From assembly GCA_031553045.1 (NCBI GenBank), contig JAVBLZ010000006.1, forward strand, positions 620,001 through 684,000: DNA of 64,000 nucleotides, written 5' to 3'. The notes under the pieces were generated by a model. It made no database searches. It was not told the DNA's origin and saw nothing but the letters and a program-made list of their open reading frames with translations. The stretch comes from CALXQW01 sp031553045 (GTDB taxonomy: Bacteria > Verrucomicrobiota > Verrucomicrobiia > Opitutales > Intestinicryptomonadaceae). Positions 27,666-38,300 of the stretch are shown piece by piece. Made by a program: the position numbers and the translations under genes. Position 1 is the first letter of the stretch, and the number at the start of each line of letters is the position of its first letter.

Positions 27666-29093
27666 TTATGCCTTCATGATTTCTGTAAGTATGCCGCCGC
27701 TTGGTTTTATCCTAATTTCAGGAGGCGTAATGTATGCCGAACAACCCAGAGGGTGCGGCAAGTGCGCATTGCTATCTATACCAGCAAGTTTGTAGATTGA
27801 AGCTGATAAATCCCACGGATAAATTGGTCTTTCAACAACCTTGAAACCGTTTTTATCGGTAGCCCCAACAACCTGTCCGCCGACAAAACCGCCGCCCGCA
27901 ACTATCCATGCGCCAGCGTCGCCGTAGTGATTGCGCCCGCCAAACCACGGCGGATTATACATAACCCTAGGTGTTCTGCTAAATTCTCCACCGCACATTA
28001 CCAAAGTTGAATCAAGCATACCACGCTCAGAAAGGTCTTCAATCAGGGCGGATAGCGCTTTATCCAAGGGGCTTAAGAGTCTTTCCATCGCCTCAAAATG
28101 TTTTTTATGGGTATCCCAACCGCCCCAATTAACCAATACGTAGGAAGCCCCTGCCTCCGCCAATCTGCGTGCCAAAAGCACCTGTTGGGCTTGCGAGCTT
28201 TCGCCGTATTTTTTACGCATTTCCACAGATTCTTTAGACAAATCAAAAGCCTCGCGCCCTGCGCCAAACATCACCGAATATGCCTGCTGGCGGAAAGAAT
28301 CCATATTTTCAATTTCTGGCGATAAAGATTTGTCAACATTGTCTATTGCCGCCAAAAGCTCTTTCTTATTTGCTATGCGCAAGTTTTCTTTTTCAAGAAG
28401 TTTTTGCGCATTCTTTTCAGCCTGTTTTGCTTTTTCATCTTTACCCATTGCAGTTGGTATTTGCCAGTCTCTGCCAGACACAACGCCACTTGCCGCAAAG
28501 CTCTTTGAATTTGCGCCCAAGAAGCCCGATTCTTCAAACCTGCCCAATGGATTTGGAACGGTAATATAAGAAGGTACGCTCGAACCCTGATTTGGCCCTC
28601 TTACCGTGCTTATCACGCTTGCCATGTTTGGGTACACCAACTCTCCGCCCACAGGGATGCCCGTTTGCATAAGATAGGTGGCTGTTTCATGCGCAAATAC
28701 ATTGTGATTTATGCCCCTCAATATGGAATATTTGTCGGCACATTTTGCCAGATTTTCAAACTTTTGCGCAAGCTGTATGCCCTCGACATTTGTGGATATG
28801 GGTTTATCATACCTACCCACTATGTCTCGTGAAGCTTCGGGTTTTGGGTCAAAGGTGTCTATGTGGCAAGGGCCGCCGTTGAGCCATATTTGTATGATAC
28901 ATTTTGCCTTGGGAGTTAATTTTTTTGCGCTTGCACTGGCTGCGGCTTCGGCAGCTACACTAAGAGGCCCTTCCTTGGCAAAAGCCCTAGATGCCAACAA
29001 CCTAGGCAAGGACAAAGCCGCCAAGCTCACCCCGCCGAATTTAAGGAAGTCTCTCCTTTTTAAATCTTTGCCTATGTATGTATTGTTTTTCAT
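27666..29093 (-). CDS. Tat-exported DUF1501 (sulfatase-like fold) protein
   Basis: A 475-residue DUF1501 protein related to the alkaline phosphatase/sulfatase fold. The N-terminus has a twin-arginine signal (LKRRDFLKFGGVSLAALSLPRLL), so it is folded before export. Family features include CIIQIWLNGGPCHIDTFDPKPEA, YSILRGINHNVFAHETATY, VNWGGWDTHKKHFEAMERLL and MCGGEFSRTPR. The His and Asp residues in these resemble metal ligands. A strong Shine-Dalgarno AGGAGG overlaps the stop of the upstream DUF1549 gene. DUF1501 proteins are nearly always found next to a DUF1549/DUF1553 gene in Planctomycetes and Verrucomicrobia; their reaction is unknown. Confidence 0.9.
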   Translation of the reverse strand: MKNNTYIGKDLKRRDFLKFGGVSLAALSLPRLLASRAFAKEGPLSVAAEAAASASAKKLTPKAKCIIQIWLNGGPCHIDTFDPKPEASRDIVGRYDKPISTNVEGIQLAQKFENLAKCADKYSILRGINHNVFAHETATYLMQTGIPVGGELVYPNMASVISTVRGPNQGSSVPSYITVPNPLGRFEESGFLGANSKSFAASGVVSGRDWQIPTAMGKDEKAKQAEKNAQKLLEKENLRIANKKELLAAIDNVDKSLSPEIENMDSFRQQAYSVMFGAGREAFDLSKESVEMRKKYGESSQAQQVLLARRLAEAGASYVLVNWGGWDTHKKHFEAMERLLSPLDKALSALIEDLSERGMLDSTLVMCGGEFSRTPRVMYNPPWFGGRNHYGDAGAWIVAGGGFVGGQVVGATDKNGFKVVERPIYPWDLSASIYKLAGIDSNAHLPHPLGCSAYITPPEIRIKPSGGILTEIMKA

Positions 29094-29105
29094 AATACTA
29101 TCCTC

Positions 29106-31301
29106 CTAAAATTTGAATAAAAACTCTTTAGTATTCACTATCGCCCAAGCCAAATCTTTAAGGGCGTTTTCTGAATTGCCATTGTTGCGCAAATATTCCT
29201 CCGTAACCTTATATTCTTTATCGGAAGGAAACCTCGCCAAGAAAGACAGATACAGTTTTTTAATTTTGTCTTTATTGTCTATTTTCATCTTGCCTAAATC
29301 CGTAATGAAATCGCTCTTTTGTATTTTGTCTGAAATATCGCTGCTGGAAGCCATGTAGAGCACCTGAGGCATGGTGAGGGTACACTCTCTATCATTCAGA
29401 TATGAAGAATTCCTCGGCGGTTTGCCAAAAAGAGAAAGCAATGTGTTTGATAGGCTTGCATCGGTAATTTGCACAGCCCTGAAACCTTCCGGCCAGAATG
29501 CGTAAGGCTCAGGAATTATGCTTTTGAAGGCGTCCGCCCTGCCCGTTACAGTCTGTATGATATCATTGACGCTCTCCGCATAAATGCGGGTTGGTGTTTT
29601 ATGAGAGAAAAATGTGTCATCGCCGTCGTTAAATTCATTCTTTTTGCAAGAACGCTGATAGGTATCGGAATTTAAAATCAATCTGAAAAGCCCCCTTAAA
29701 TTGTAAGAGTTCTTCGCAAATTCTTCTTCAAGATGTTTAAGCAACTCAGGATTCGAGGGCAGATTATTTGGGCGAATATCGTCGGCAGGGTCTATTATGC
29801 CCTTGTTCATAAGCCAATACCAAACCCTGTTCACCGCAGACTTTGCGAAGTATGGGTTTTCAGGTTTTAAAAGCCAGTCAACAAAGATTACTCTTGGGTC
29901 TTCATTTTGAGGGATTGCGGGCGTTTCCCCCGTGATAAATTTTGGCGCTACAACCTTGTTGTTTGGGTCTTTGAAATTGAGATTGTAATTTACGCAGAGG
30001 ATTTCCTCTTTCCATTCTTTTGTTGTTTTAAAATAGATTTTTGAGAAAAACGCAAAGACGCCCCTGGCGGTTTCAATATTCCATTCTTCATAAGGATGCG
30101 CATGGCACTTTACGCAGTTTAAGCGCAACCCCATAAACGCCAAAGAAGCGGCGTCGGCATAGTTGCTTGCCGACCTCTCGCTGACGGCTCTAAAAAAGTT
30201 CACTTGCGGTTCTTTAAAATTTGTACCTGTAGTGGTAAGAAGCTCTCTAACCATTTTATCATAGGGCATATTTTGAAGTATGCAATTTCTTATCCAAGCA
30301 CTGTAAGCTTGCACGGCGTTTGGCCAAAGATTGCTTGGAAACTCACTTTTTATCCGCAACAAATCGCCAAGTTTTAAGGTAAGATAATCTACAAATTCCT
30401 CACTCAGTAAAAGGGTGTCTATAAGTTTTGCACGCTTATCTTTAGCATTTGAACGTAAAAAAGCCTCCGCAATTTCAGCACTGGGCAGAAAGCCCGTGGT
30501 GTCAAGATATACTCTTTTTAAAAACTCCGCATCGGAGCAAATTTCAGAGGGCGCAATATTCATCAGTTTTTGTTTTACGGCAACAAGCTCGTCAATTTTT
30601 GTGGAGAATTTTTGCGCAACTTCCGGCGGAACTTTTGCCCTTGGCACATACACGGCGATAGGCGCAAAGTTGCGTATGTAAGATGCGCTTACTATTACAT
30701 ACCCAGAGCCTGCCGCTTTGATAGAACCATCTTGCAAAATTTCAACGACACCCTGCCTTGACGGACGCAAAAACACAGCCTCCGAAACGTCTTTTACACT
30801 CAAATCCGTATATTTAAGGGTAAATTTTGGTTTAAAGCTCTTGCCAATTTCAAGCACGACTAAATTGTTATCAACCTCTAAAGCCGCAGGTTTTAACTTG
30901 CCCGCAACTTCAAATGCAGCGCCGTTTTCCAACCAATTAAATAAGGTCTTATATTCTTCTGAATCTTTTTTGAAAGTCGTACCGCCGTGCTTTATGTCTC
31001 CGGACAATTTTTTGAGCAGCAAGCTTTCTGTCATATTTTGTAAATCCAGAACCCTTGCCCTGCTTGTGCGGAACATGGTTTGATAATCGGCAAGATTATC
31101 ACCCGAAAACAGAACCATCTTTAAGCCGCCGGCACCAACGATTGCGCCGTGGCAATCTAAACTTGCGCAATTTGAGGTTGCAAAAATAGAGGCGACATCA
31201 TTTTCGTAATCCGCCGCACTTTTTTTGTTTTGCGCACAGACACACTGCCCTGCGATGATAATTGCAAGCAAGAAACCGTATCTTAAAGATTTATTCAGCA
31301 T
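29106..31301 (-). CDS. DUF1549/DUF1553 protein with cytochrome-like motif
   Basis: A 731-residue exported protein, first gene of the operon. After the signal peptide (MLNKSLRYGFLLAIIIAGQCVCAQ) comes a short segment with CASLDCHG (a CxxxxCH variant of the haem-attachment motif), then a Big-2-like Ig domain (about 140-220). DUF1549 covers about 235-440 and includes the conserved NCVKCHAHPYEEW, a true CxxCH. DUF1553 follows (about 480-730: NRVWYWLMNKGIIDP, SNPELLKHLEEEFAKNSYNLRGLFRLILNS). Haem binding at the two motifs is plausible but unproven. The family is abundant in Planctomycetes and Verrucomicrobia and is often linked to polysaccharide use. Confidence 0.92.
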   Translation of the reverse strand: MLNKSLRYGFLLAIIIAGQCVCAQNKKSAADYENDVASIFATSNCASLDCHGAIVGAGGLKMVLFSGDNLADYQTMFRTSRARVLDLQNMTESLLLKKLSGDIKHGGTTFKKDSEEYKTLFNWLENGAAFEVAGKLKPAALEVDNNLVVLEIGKSFKPKFTLKYTDLSVKDVSEAVFLRPSRQGVVEILQDGSIKAAGSGYVIVSASYIRNFAPIAVYVPRAKVPPEVAQKFSTKIDELVAVKQKLMNIAPSEICSDAEFLKRVYLDTTGFLPSAEIAEAFLRSNAKDKRAKLIDTLLLSEEFVDYLTLKLGDLLRIKSEFPSNLWPNAVQAYSAWIRNCILQNMPYDKMVRELLTTTGTNFKEPQVNFFRAVSERSASNYADAASLAFMGLRLNCVKCHAHPYEEWNIETARGVFAFFSKIYFKTTKEWKEEILCVNYNLNFKDPNNKVVAPKFITGETPAIPQNEDPRVIFVDWLLKPENPYFAKSAVNRVWYWLMNKGIIDPADDIRPNNLPSNPELLKHLEEEFAKNSYNLRGLFRLILNSDTYQRSCKKNEFNDGDDTFFSHKTPTRIYAESVNDIIQTVTGRADAFKSIIPEPYAFWPEGFRAVQITDASLSNTLLSLFGKPPRNSSYLNDRECTLTMPQVLYMASSSDISDKIQKSDFITDLGKMKIDNKDKIKKLYLSFLARFPSDKEYKVTEEYLRNNGNSENALKDLAWAIVNTKEFLFKF

Positions 31302-31505
31302 TTATATTTACCCAACCCCCAAAGAATTAACGCCGCATAGGCGAATCTTTCTAGACGTCTTTCATTCAAATAAACTATCAAGATTTAATCAAGCTTTTAT
31401 TGAGTTTAAAAAACGCTTTTTTTGATTCTTAAAACTTGCGAAAAAAATAAAAACACTCACAGTGTGCATATTGTTTAAATTTTGGATTTAAAAGAGATGT
31501 AAAAT

Positions 31506-32894
31506 ATGTCAGCAAACAAAACGCCTGAAAACCTCATAGATAGAGGCTATGATCTGCATGATCTGGTCGTCTTTCTGGATGATGACAGGCTTGCGCAAAT
31601 AGACATAAACAAGCTTAAAGACACAAATCCATATACTGTTGCGGTCTTTCTTGAAAGGCTTGATGTTGACACCCAGCGTTCAATCCTGCGCGGTTTGGAT
31701 GAAGAAAGCGCCTCGGAAATTATTGCAGAAATGGGCCCTGAACGCTCTGCAGATTTGGTTTCTGAAATGCGTGAGCATAGGGCTTTGGGCGTCTTGCATG
31801 AGATGGACCCTGACGACGCCGCAGACATCGTTGCGGAACTTGACGAAGAACACCGCATAAGGTTGCTTGAAGGGCTGGAGCGCACCCAACCCGATACCGC
31901 AGAAACCGTCAGGGAACTTCTGGAATATCCCGCCGACAGCGCAGGCGGTATTATGAATCCCAATGTTGCAACATTGAATGAAAATCTCAATGTTGATCAG
32001 GCGATAGAATTTATCCGCAATACCAAAGACGAGTATGAAAACGTCCACTACCTTTATGTTACAGACGCCGATGAAACTTTAAGAGGCGTAATCTCTATGC
32101 GGGATCTGGTTTTGGCAAACAAAAACCTGCTCGTAAAAAACATAATGAAGACGGATTTGATAGGTCTGATAGCCCCCACTATGGATCAAAACGTAGTGGC
32201 AAATATAATGGCGGATACAAACTTTCATACACTCCCTGTTATAGACGAAGAAGGCAAGCTTATCGGTATAATCACGCACGACGACGTCATAGACATTATC
32301 CGTGAAGAAAGCAATGAAGACATGCAAAAATTGGCGGGTGCCGGTGCGGATGAAACCGTCATGGACTCTATGTCAAAAAGTTTGGCGCAGCGTTCTCCTT
32401 GGCTGGCGATAAACCTGATTACTGCCTTTGTGGCTTCAAGCGTTGTGGGCTTATTCCAAAATCAAATCGCCGAGCTTGCGCTGCTTGCCGTATTCATGCC
32501 CATAATTGCGGGGATAGGCGGCAACACCGGCACGCAAACTCTGGCTGTCATAATACGCTCTTTGAGCATGGGCGAAATAGGTCTTTTTGACGCCCCGCAA
32601 ATTTGCGTTAGAGAATCTCTTAAAGGCATGCTAAACGGTATTGCCATAGGTTTTTTGGCGGCGGTGCTTGCGTTTTTCATAGCAGGAAGGCTTGATTTTT
32701 CATTGGTGGTCTGGCTTGCCATGATTATCAATATGACCGTGGGCGGTTTCATCGGCAGCATGGTGCCCTTTACGCTCGCAAAATTCAAATTAGACCCCGC
32801 CGTGGGTTCATCCATATTTACAACCGGTACTACCGATACGGCAGGTTTCTTCATCTTCTTGGGCTTGGGTTCACAATTTTTGCTGAATAGTTGA
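31506..32894 (+). CDS. mgtE: Magnesium transporter MgtE
   Basis: A 462-residue SLC41/MgtE-type Mg2+ channel. The N-terminal superhelical domain (about 20-140: MGPERSADLVSEM, EMDPDDAADIVAELDEE) carries the acidic repeats that sense Mg2+. A pair of CBS domains follows (about 145-270), then a five-helix membrane domain (about 290-462) with GIGGNTGTQT. All parts are present and of normal length. The stop overlaps the nadD start as TGATG, so the three genes mgtE-nadD-rsfS form one translated unit. I found no M-box-like leader in the 200 bases before it. Confidence 0.95.
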   Translation: MSANKTPENLIDRGYDLHDLVVFLDDDRLAQIDINKLKDTNPYTVAVFLERLDVDTQRSILRGLDEESASEIIAEMGPERSADLVSEMREHRALGVLHEMDPDDAADIVAELDEEHRIRLLEGLERTQPDTAETVRELLEYPADSAGGIMNPNVATLNENLNVDQAIEFIRNTKDEYENVHYLYVTDADETLRGVISMRDLVLANKNLLVKNIMKTDLIGLIAPTMDQNVVANIMADTNFHTLPVIDEEGKLIGIITHDDVIDIIREESNEDMQKLAGAGADETVMDSMSKSLAQRSPWLAINLITAFVASSVVGLFQNQIAELALLAVFMPIIAGIGGNTGTQTLAVIIRSLSMGEIGLFDAPQICVRESLKGMLNGIAIGFLAAVLAFFIAGRLDFSLVVWLAMIINMTVGGFIGSMVPFTLAKFKLDPAVGSSIFTTGTTDTAGFFIFLGLGSQFLLNS

Positions 32895-33487
32895 TGGATG
32901 TTTTAAGACCAAAAAAAATCGCCATTTTGGGCGGAGCGTTCGACCCAGTACACAAGGCGCACACATCTCTTGCAGATGCCGTGTTGAAGGCAAAGCTTGC
33001 AGACTGTGTTTTTTTTGTGCCCGCAAAAATTTCCCCATTTAAAGAGGCTAGTTTTGCTCCAGATTCGCACAGGCTAAACATGCTTGAAATTGCGCTGAAA
33101 CCCTTTGGCGATTCCGCAAAAATTGTTGATTTTGAAATTTGCAAAGACGGCAAAAGCTACTCCATAGACACCGTAAAATATCTTAAAAAAATTTATCCAA
33201 ATACGGAATTTTTCTGGCTTATAGGCTCAGACAACGCTTCAAAATTAAGTTGCTGGAAAGATTTTGATGAGCTTAAACGCCTGATAAAATTTTTATGCTT
33301 CATGCGCCCAAGCTACCCACTTAATATGCCTCAAGGCGCAGACTTCCAGCTTGTGGATTCTCCGGCGCAAGACATAAGCTCCACACGGATAAGGTCGGCG
33401 GTTTTGCGTAAAGATTCAAACTTCCTTAAATTTGCTCTCGACAATGACGTTTTAGCCTACATCTTGAAAAATAATTTATATCAATGA
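32894..33487 (+). CDS. nadD: Nicotinate-nucleotide adenylyltransferase
   Basis: Transfers AMP to nicotinate mononucleotide in NAD synthesis. The nucleotidyltransferase signature ILGGAFDPVHKAHTSL is at the N-terminus and the second motif ISSTRIR is near residue 160. I place the start at the ATG at 32894, overlapping the mgtE stop (TGATG); a TTG one codon earlier is a less likely start. That gives 197 residues, typical for the family. Its own stop overlaps the rsfS ATG, repeating the widespread nadD-rsfS pairing. Confidence 0.95.
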   Translation: MDVLRPKKIAILGGAFDPVHKAHTSLADAVLKAKLADCVFFVPAKISPFKEASFAPDSHRLNMLEIALKPFGDSAKIVDFEICKDGKSYSIDTVKYLKKIYPNTEFFWLIGSDNASKLSCWKDFDELKRLIKFLCFMRPSYPLNMPQGADFQLVDSPAQDISSTRIRSAVLRKDSNFLKFALDNDVLAYILKNNLYQ

Positions 33488-33852
33488 ATACCTTAGCAAA
33501 CAACAATACAGACGAAGAAACTTTGACAATACTCAAAAAGTGCTATGAGGCGCTAGATTCCAAAAAGGCGGAAAATTTAAAGGTGCTTGACGTCAGGGGC
33601 AAATCTCCCATCACAAATTTTTTCATCCTTGCAACGGCAACCAGCGAACCACACATGAAAGCGCTTTCAGGAGAGCTGGATAAAACTTTGAAAGACCTGA
33701 AGGTTAAATCCGTAGGCCGTGATTTTACGGCGGGTAGCGGTTGGGTGGTTGTTGACGCCTTTGACTTTATGGCGCACATTTTCACCACGGAACAACGTGG
33801 CGTATATCGCCTTGAATCTCTCTGGAAAGACGCTGTTGAAGTGAAATTCTAA
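33484..33852 (+). CDS. rsfS: Ribosomal silencing factor RsfS
   Basis: A 122-residue protein of the RsfS/Iojap family, which binds ribosomal protein uL14 and prevents subunit joining in slow growth. The motifs LDVRGKSPITNFFILATATSEPHMKALSGEL, GSGWVVVDAFDFMAHIF and YRLESLWKDA are the family core. The start overlaps the nadD stop (ATGA). A terminator follows. Confidence 0.94.
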   Translation: MNTLANNNTDEETLTILKKCYEALDSKKAENLKVLDVRGKSPITNFFILATATSEPHMKALSGELDKTLKDLKVKSVGRDFTAGSGWVVVDAFDFMAHIFTTEQRGVYRLESLWKDAVEVKF

Positions 33853-33881
33853 AATAAATCTTACCAAAAAAATTTTGAATC

Positions 33882-33910
33882 TGCGCCTCAGTATTTGCGG
33901 CGCATTTTTT
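33882..33910 (+). terminator. Terminator after rsfS
   Basis: Six GC-rich pairs (33882-33887 with 33899-33904) followed by six T residues, closing the mgtE-nadD-rsfS unit. Confidence 0.7.
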
Positions 33911-33926
33911 GTGTCCAAACAAAATT

Positions 33927-35234
33927 TTATCTTTTGTAGTTATCTTCTTCCGCCCTGTCTCGCATTGTGGCGTTGGAGCCCTCTATTTGCCAGACTTTCA
34001 CATAATCCACGTCCATGTGGGTATTGTTAAGGGAATCATCACGGTCTCCCAAGCCTCTTAATATTGCCAAACTTAGCCAAACCGGGCTTTCCCAATGGCA
34101 AAATTCATTTTTAGAACGGCGCAATTCTTTGCCGTCAAAGTAATAGACCAGCTCATCTTCATTCCACTCTAGAGCATATACGTGGAAGTCTTTGCTTAAA
34201 TCTATATCTACAACCCTATCGCTTTCCACATCTTTAATTGTTATCCAATTTTTGCCGTCGTAATACTCCAGCTTATAATTATAGATATAGTCGTCATACT
34301 CTTTTTTAGTCTTTGAAAGCCAACCCGTCAAAAACTGAATACAACCTATTTGTTTGGGTTCGCCAAAATCAATTTCAATAAATTTTGGGCCTATTGAATT
34401 TGTAATCCAAGCGGTTGCGATTGACTTATCAACGGCGTTTTCAGGAGGATTTTTGGGATATGCCTCATTGATGGGGCTTGTTGCTGAAATTTTTGCACCC
34501 TGAACGTGGTCTGTCAAACTCCTATACGCAGAAGATAAAGTCGGCGTGAGTATAGAAGGATAGTCGTCATTAGGCTCCCAAGCCCGTATAGAGCGCAAAT
34601 GAAAGTGAGCCAGATTTTTTGAAGAAAACCTAAGCTTTGTTGCGGTTATGGGTTTTGGCAGTTCAATACTTTTATCAGGCGAGCCGCTTTTTTTAGATAG
34701 GCAAAATTTTTGCTGATACTCTTTGTGCTCCTTTTCGCCATTTTCATCCGTCCAAAAATCCGACCAGTTGTGAATGTTTGTGCGAATTATATCGGGCGTC
34801 CAACCTTCGTTGATATCTATTTCAAACGCCTTACCCTTTGTGATTGATTTTTTTTGCCACCACTGCGTCATCAGCCAAAAAGAATTGTTGGTTGTGTGAT
34901 GATTTGCATACTTGTATCGACATTCAAAATAGCCATATTTAAAGAGTTTTTTTGTCCAAATGCTGCCCGAAGTCCAATCCTTGCCGCCCTTGCTTTCCTT
35001 TTTATTTGTGAGGATGAGCTTGCCGTCTTTTACATCCACATTTTCCCGCCAACGAGAACAGGCTATGTGTGTGGAATCGCCATTTTGCGCTATCCAATCT
35101 TTATCCAAATCGGCGTTATTATAATTGAAGCCATCCTCCCAAACAAGCTTCCAATTTTTGCCTGCCGGGGGCTCTGCAAAACAGTTAAGCAAGAACAATG
35201 ATACCAAAGTACTAAACGCAAACATTCTTTTCAT
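33927..35234 (-). CDS. GH16-family glycosidase with nested discoidin-like domain (paralogue A)
   Basis: Exported beta-glucanase-type enzyme of glycoside hydrolase family 16. The start at 35234 gives signal peptide MKRMFAFSTLVSLFLLNCFA and 435 residues; an ATG three codons upstream is possible. Catalytic ExDxxE is at 138-143 (EIDINE), preceded by WTSGSIWTKKLFKYGYFECRYK. The domain is then interrupted by about 180 residues (165-345) containing an F5/8C (discoidin)-like module with ENAVDKSIATAW and FIEIDFGEPKQIGC. It resumes at FHVYALEWNEDELVYYFDG and ends with the strand MDVDYVKVWQ. The exact glucan, galactan or agar specificity is not visible. Confidence 0.87.
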   Translation of the reverse strand: MKRMFAFSTLVSLFLLNCFAEPPAGKNWKLVWEDGFNYNNADLDKDWIAQNGDSTHIACSRWRENVDVKDGKLILTNKKESKGGKDWTSGSIWTKKLFKYGYFECRYKYANHHTTNNSFWLMTQWWQKKSITKGKAFEIDINEGWTPDIIRTNIHNWSDFWTDENGEKEHKEYQQKFCLSKKSGSPDKSIELPKPITATKLRFSSKNLAHFHLRSIRAWEPNDDYPSILTPTLSSAYRSLTDHVQGAKISATSPINEAYPKNPPENAVDKSIATAWITNSIGPKFIEIDFGEPKQIGCIQFLTGWLSKTKKEYDDYIYNYKLEYYDGKNWITIKDVESDRVVDIDLSKDFHVYALEWNEDELVYYFDGKELRRSKNEFCHWESPVWLSLAILRGLGDRDDSLNNTHMDVDYVKVWQIEGSNATMRDRAEEDNYKR

Positions 35235-35367
35235 GACACTCATTATGTTTTAGATTTTTTTTAAGACAAGTATTTTGTGAAGCTCTAAATTTATCCACAT
35301 GCACATTATGTAACTCAATTGAAATAAGCTTGCTTGTTTTACACTTCTTTCTAAAATAATGAACATT

Positions 35368-38300
35368 ATGAAACTAAGTTTTATTACCCTGATAAGTTTT
35401 TCTATTCTGACACCCTTTTCTCTTTTTGCACTTGCTGCAAATCAAAACACTGTGGAATGTGCCGACGGCGCTTGCACAATACCTAATGAAATGTTTGAGG
35501 CAATAAAAGGCACCGACGGTCTCTCCAAACTAGACCGCGCCATGATGCTTTATAAAAACTTTGCCTATGCGGATGGCTTGGTCTTGCTCTCAAAGACCGA
35601 TGCCGTGGCAAAAGCGGAGCTTGATACCATCATATCAACCCTTAAATCCGAGGCTGACAATGGCAACGCATTCTCTCAGATGACGCTCTCACGCATCTAT
35701 TTTCTTCAGGATGATTTTGACAACTTCCGCAAATTTGCAGACCCAACCCACACCAAAGCAATGCAAAATGTCTCAAAACTCTTTGGTGCGGCGCTCTCCG
35801 ACCAAATGTTGGTTTCAATGCTTTCTGGCGATAATGACAATTACCAGACCCGCAACCTTCTTAATAATTTCTTCTCATTTTGCATAGACTCAGGTTCTTT
35901 AGACACTGCAAAAAAAGTATTTGATTCAGACCCGCAATTTGCCAAATCATGCAATTCTTGGTATGTCATAAGGATGTATTCATCGCTTTTGGAAAAATCT
36001 TCAGATAAAGAACTCAAAGAAAAATTCATTAAATATTTGGAGGGCATTGACAATAGTTACGAAAACAAATACGCTCTGATTTATGCTTTGACTTATGATG
36101 ACCCAGTGTTTGAAAAACAAAAAGAAAGCTCGTTAAAAAAACTTGAAGAAATGCCTGAAGTGCGCAAGTGGCGTACAATTTATGAAGCCGCAAATAATCT
36201 CTCAAAAAATAAGTTGGCTAAAGATGCTTTGCGCAAACTTTATGATCTAAACGGCATAAGCAGAGATTGGGAAAAACACTCTCTGGCGATGTATATGATT
36301 TACGGAGATGAAGACGACGATTACTACTACGACGGTGGCAGACCTATAGATAAAAATAATCCAGACCTGCCCAAGGCTCTGGAAATTTTGGGCTCAATAA
36401 AAGAAGATTTTAACGCTTCTGCAATTCTCTCCGTTTATAGGGAACTTGGCGATATGGAAAAATATAATGCCCTCCTTAAAACACATTTAGAAAATGTTAA
36501 AAACGAGAGCCATATTAGATATACATTGCGCAGTATAGCCATAGGTGATTATCCCTATTTTAAAGATGAGGATATGGCAATGCAGCTTTGCAAGCAGCTT
36601 ACCAAAGAAGAGCGTGCCGATGTATTTTTAGATTTGGCAAGAACATTCACATACACAAATAATTATGCTTTACCAAACATCAATGAGGCAAAAAAGTTCT
36701 ACAAAATGGCTCTGGATGAAGGCAATATGCAGGCGCTGGAAAGTCTTCCGGAACATCTGCCCTACTCTGAAGCAATAGCGCTTTTTGACAAATACCCAGA
36801 AGAGAGGTTTGCCCACTTCCAAAAAGGTTTATATCTGGCGGAAAACGGCAAGTGGGATGAAGCGCTTAAATCCTTTGAAAAAGCCGAAAGCCTTGGTTGC
36901 GGCAGGGCATATGGGATTTTTGGCGGCGCATATTTAGTGGGACGTGGGGTGGCTAAAGATGAGAAGAAGGCTGCGGAGTATTTTTCAAAATTTATCAAAA
37001 GCATTGCAGACCCCTGTGCATCGCATAAGATGGACGTAAGCAAGGCGTGCAATTACATATCCTCAGTTTTTGGCAGAGATTCTGAAGTTAACTTGTATTT
37101 TTTAAACCTGCTCAAGGCTGACCCAAAGCACTATGACAAGGCAATATCCAGTCTATATCATCTGACAAATACCTATCAAATTGAAAATAGAGATTCTATA
37201 AAAAGTGAATATCTTGCATCTATATTAAAAAAGGAAGGCTCATCTTTGCATAGTCTTAAAAACTTGTACACCTCAGACTGGACCTTCTACGATGCACAAA
37301 AAGCCTTTAAGTACGCAAAACTCTTATTTGAATCCAGAAGCTTTTGGAGCTTAGATTATATAGAGATGCTCTTTGACGGTTTTGGCGATGTGAAAGACCC
37401 AAAACTGGCATTTGAAATGCTGGATAAATTCAATCATAGTAAAAAAACCATAAAGCAAATTAAGGCATATTGCTATGAAAACGGCTTAGGGGTTGAAAAA
37501 GACCTCAAAAAAGCGGAAGAATTACGCTCAAGCTTGTTTAGTTTAAGAAACAACGAAATTAGATTTGGTCCAAAAAGCGCAATAGCAAAAGAGAAACTTT
37601 TTGCGCTCAATTTCCAGATTGATTCCGCAAATCGCAAAAAGGAAAAAGCCCCCGCCCTACTCTTTAATTTGGGGAACTTCTATCTAGAAAAGAATACGCC
37701 CTATTACGACGCCGCTAAGGGTATTGAAATTCTGGAAAAAGTTGCCGCAGATTATCCTGAAAAACTCAAAAGTCTGGCGTATAAATATAGGGCATTGAAA
37801 GATTATAAAAAATATTTTGAAACCATGCTTCAGTTTGTCGAAAAAATCACTGATACAAAATTAATTGAAGGTGCGTATCTTGACTTGGGTTTGTGTTATC
37901 TAAATGGAACTGGCGTTGCAAAAAATCCTGAAAAAGCGTTTGAGTATTTTCAGAAAGAGGCGGCGCTTCCATTATCGAGCGCAAGCTTTAGGGCATTGGA
38001 AGCAATGGCATATTGCAAAGACAACGGTTTTGGGACACCGCTTGATACAGAAGGTGCAAACAAAATTAGGGAAGATTTGAAGAAATACTTTTTTGATGGC
38101 GTGTTAGAAAAATATAATTTGAGTTATATTGCCAATATGTATAACGCTAAAGACAGGCTGGGCGTGAATCCAAAGATGTTTAGTTATTGGATTGATTTTA
38201 TTTTGGCAAATAAGGCAGAGCGCATCGATGTTGCCTTTATTTACGATTATTACGCCAACAACCCCAAGTCTAGAAACTGGGATAAAGCCTCAAGAATTGC

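Noticed and set aside
31302..31505. Leader of mgtE checked for an M-box magnesium riboswitch
   Set aside because: About 200 bases precede mgtE, but I see neither the conserved M-box core nor a terminator hairpin. A short CACT/AGTG dyad near 31465 is too small to call.
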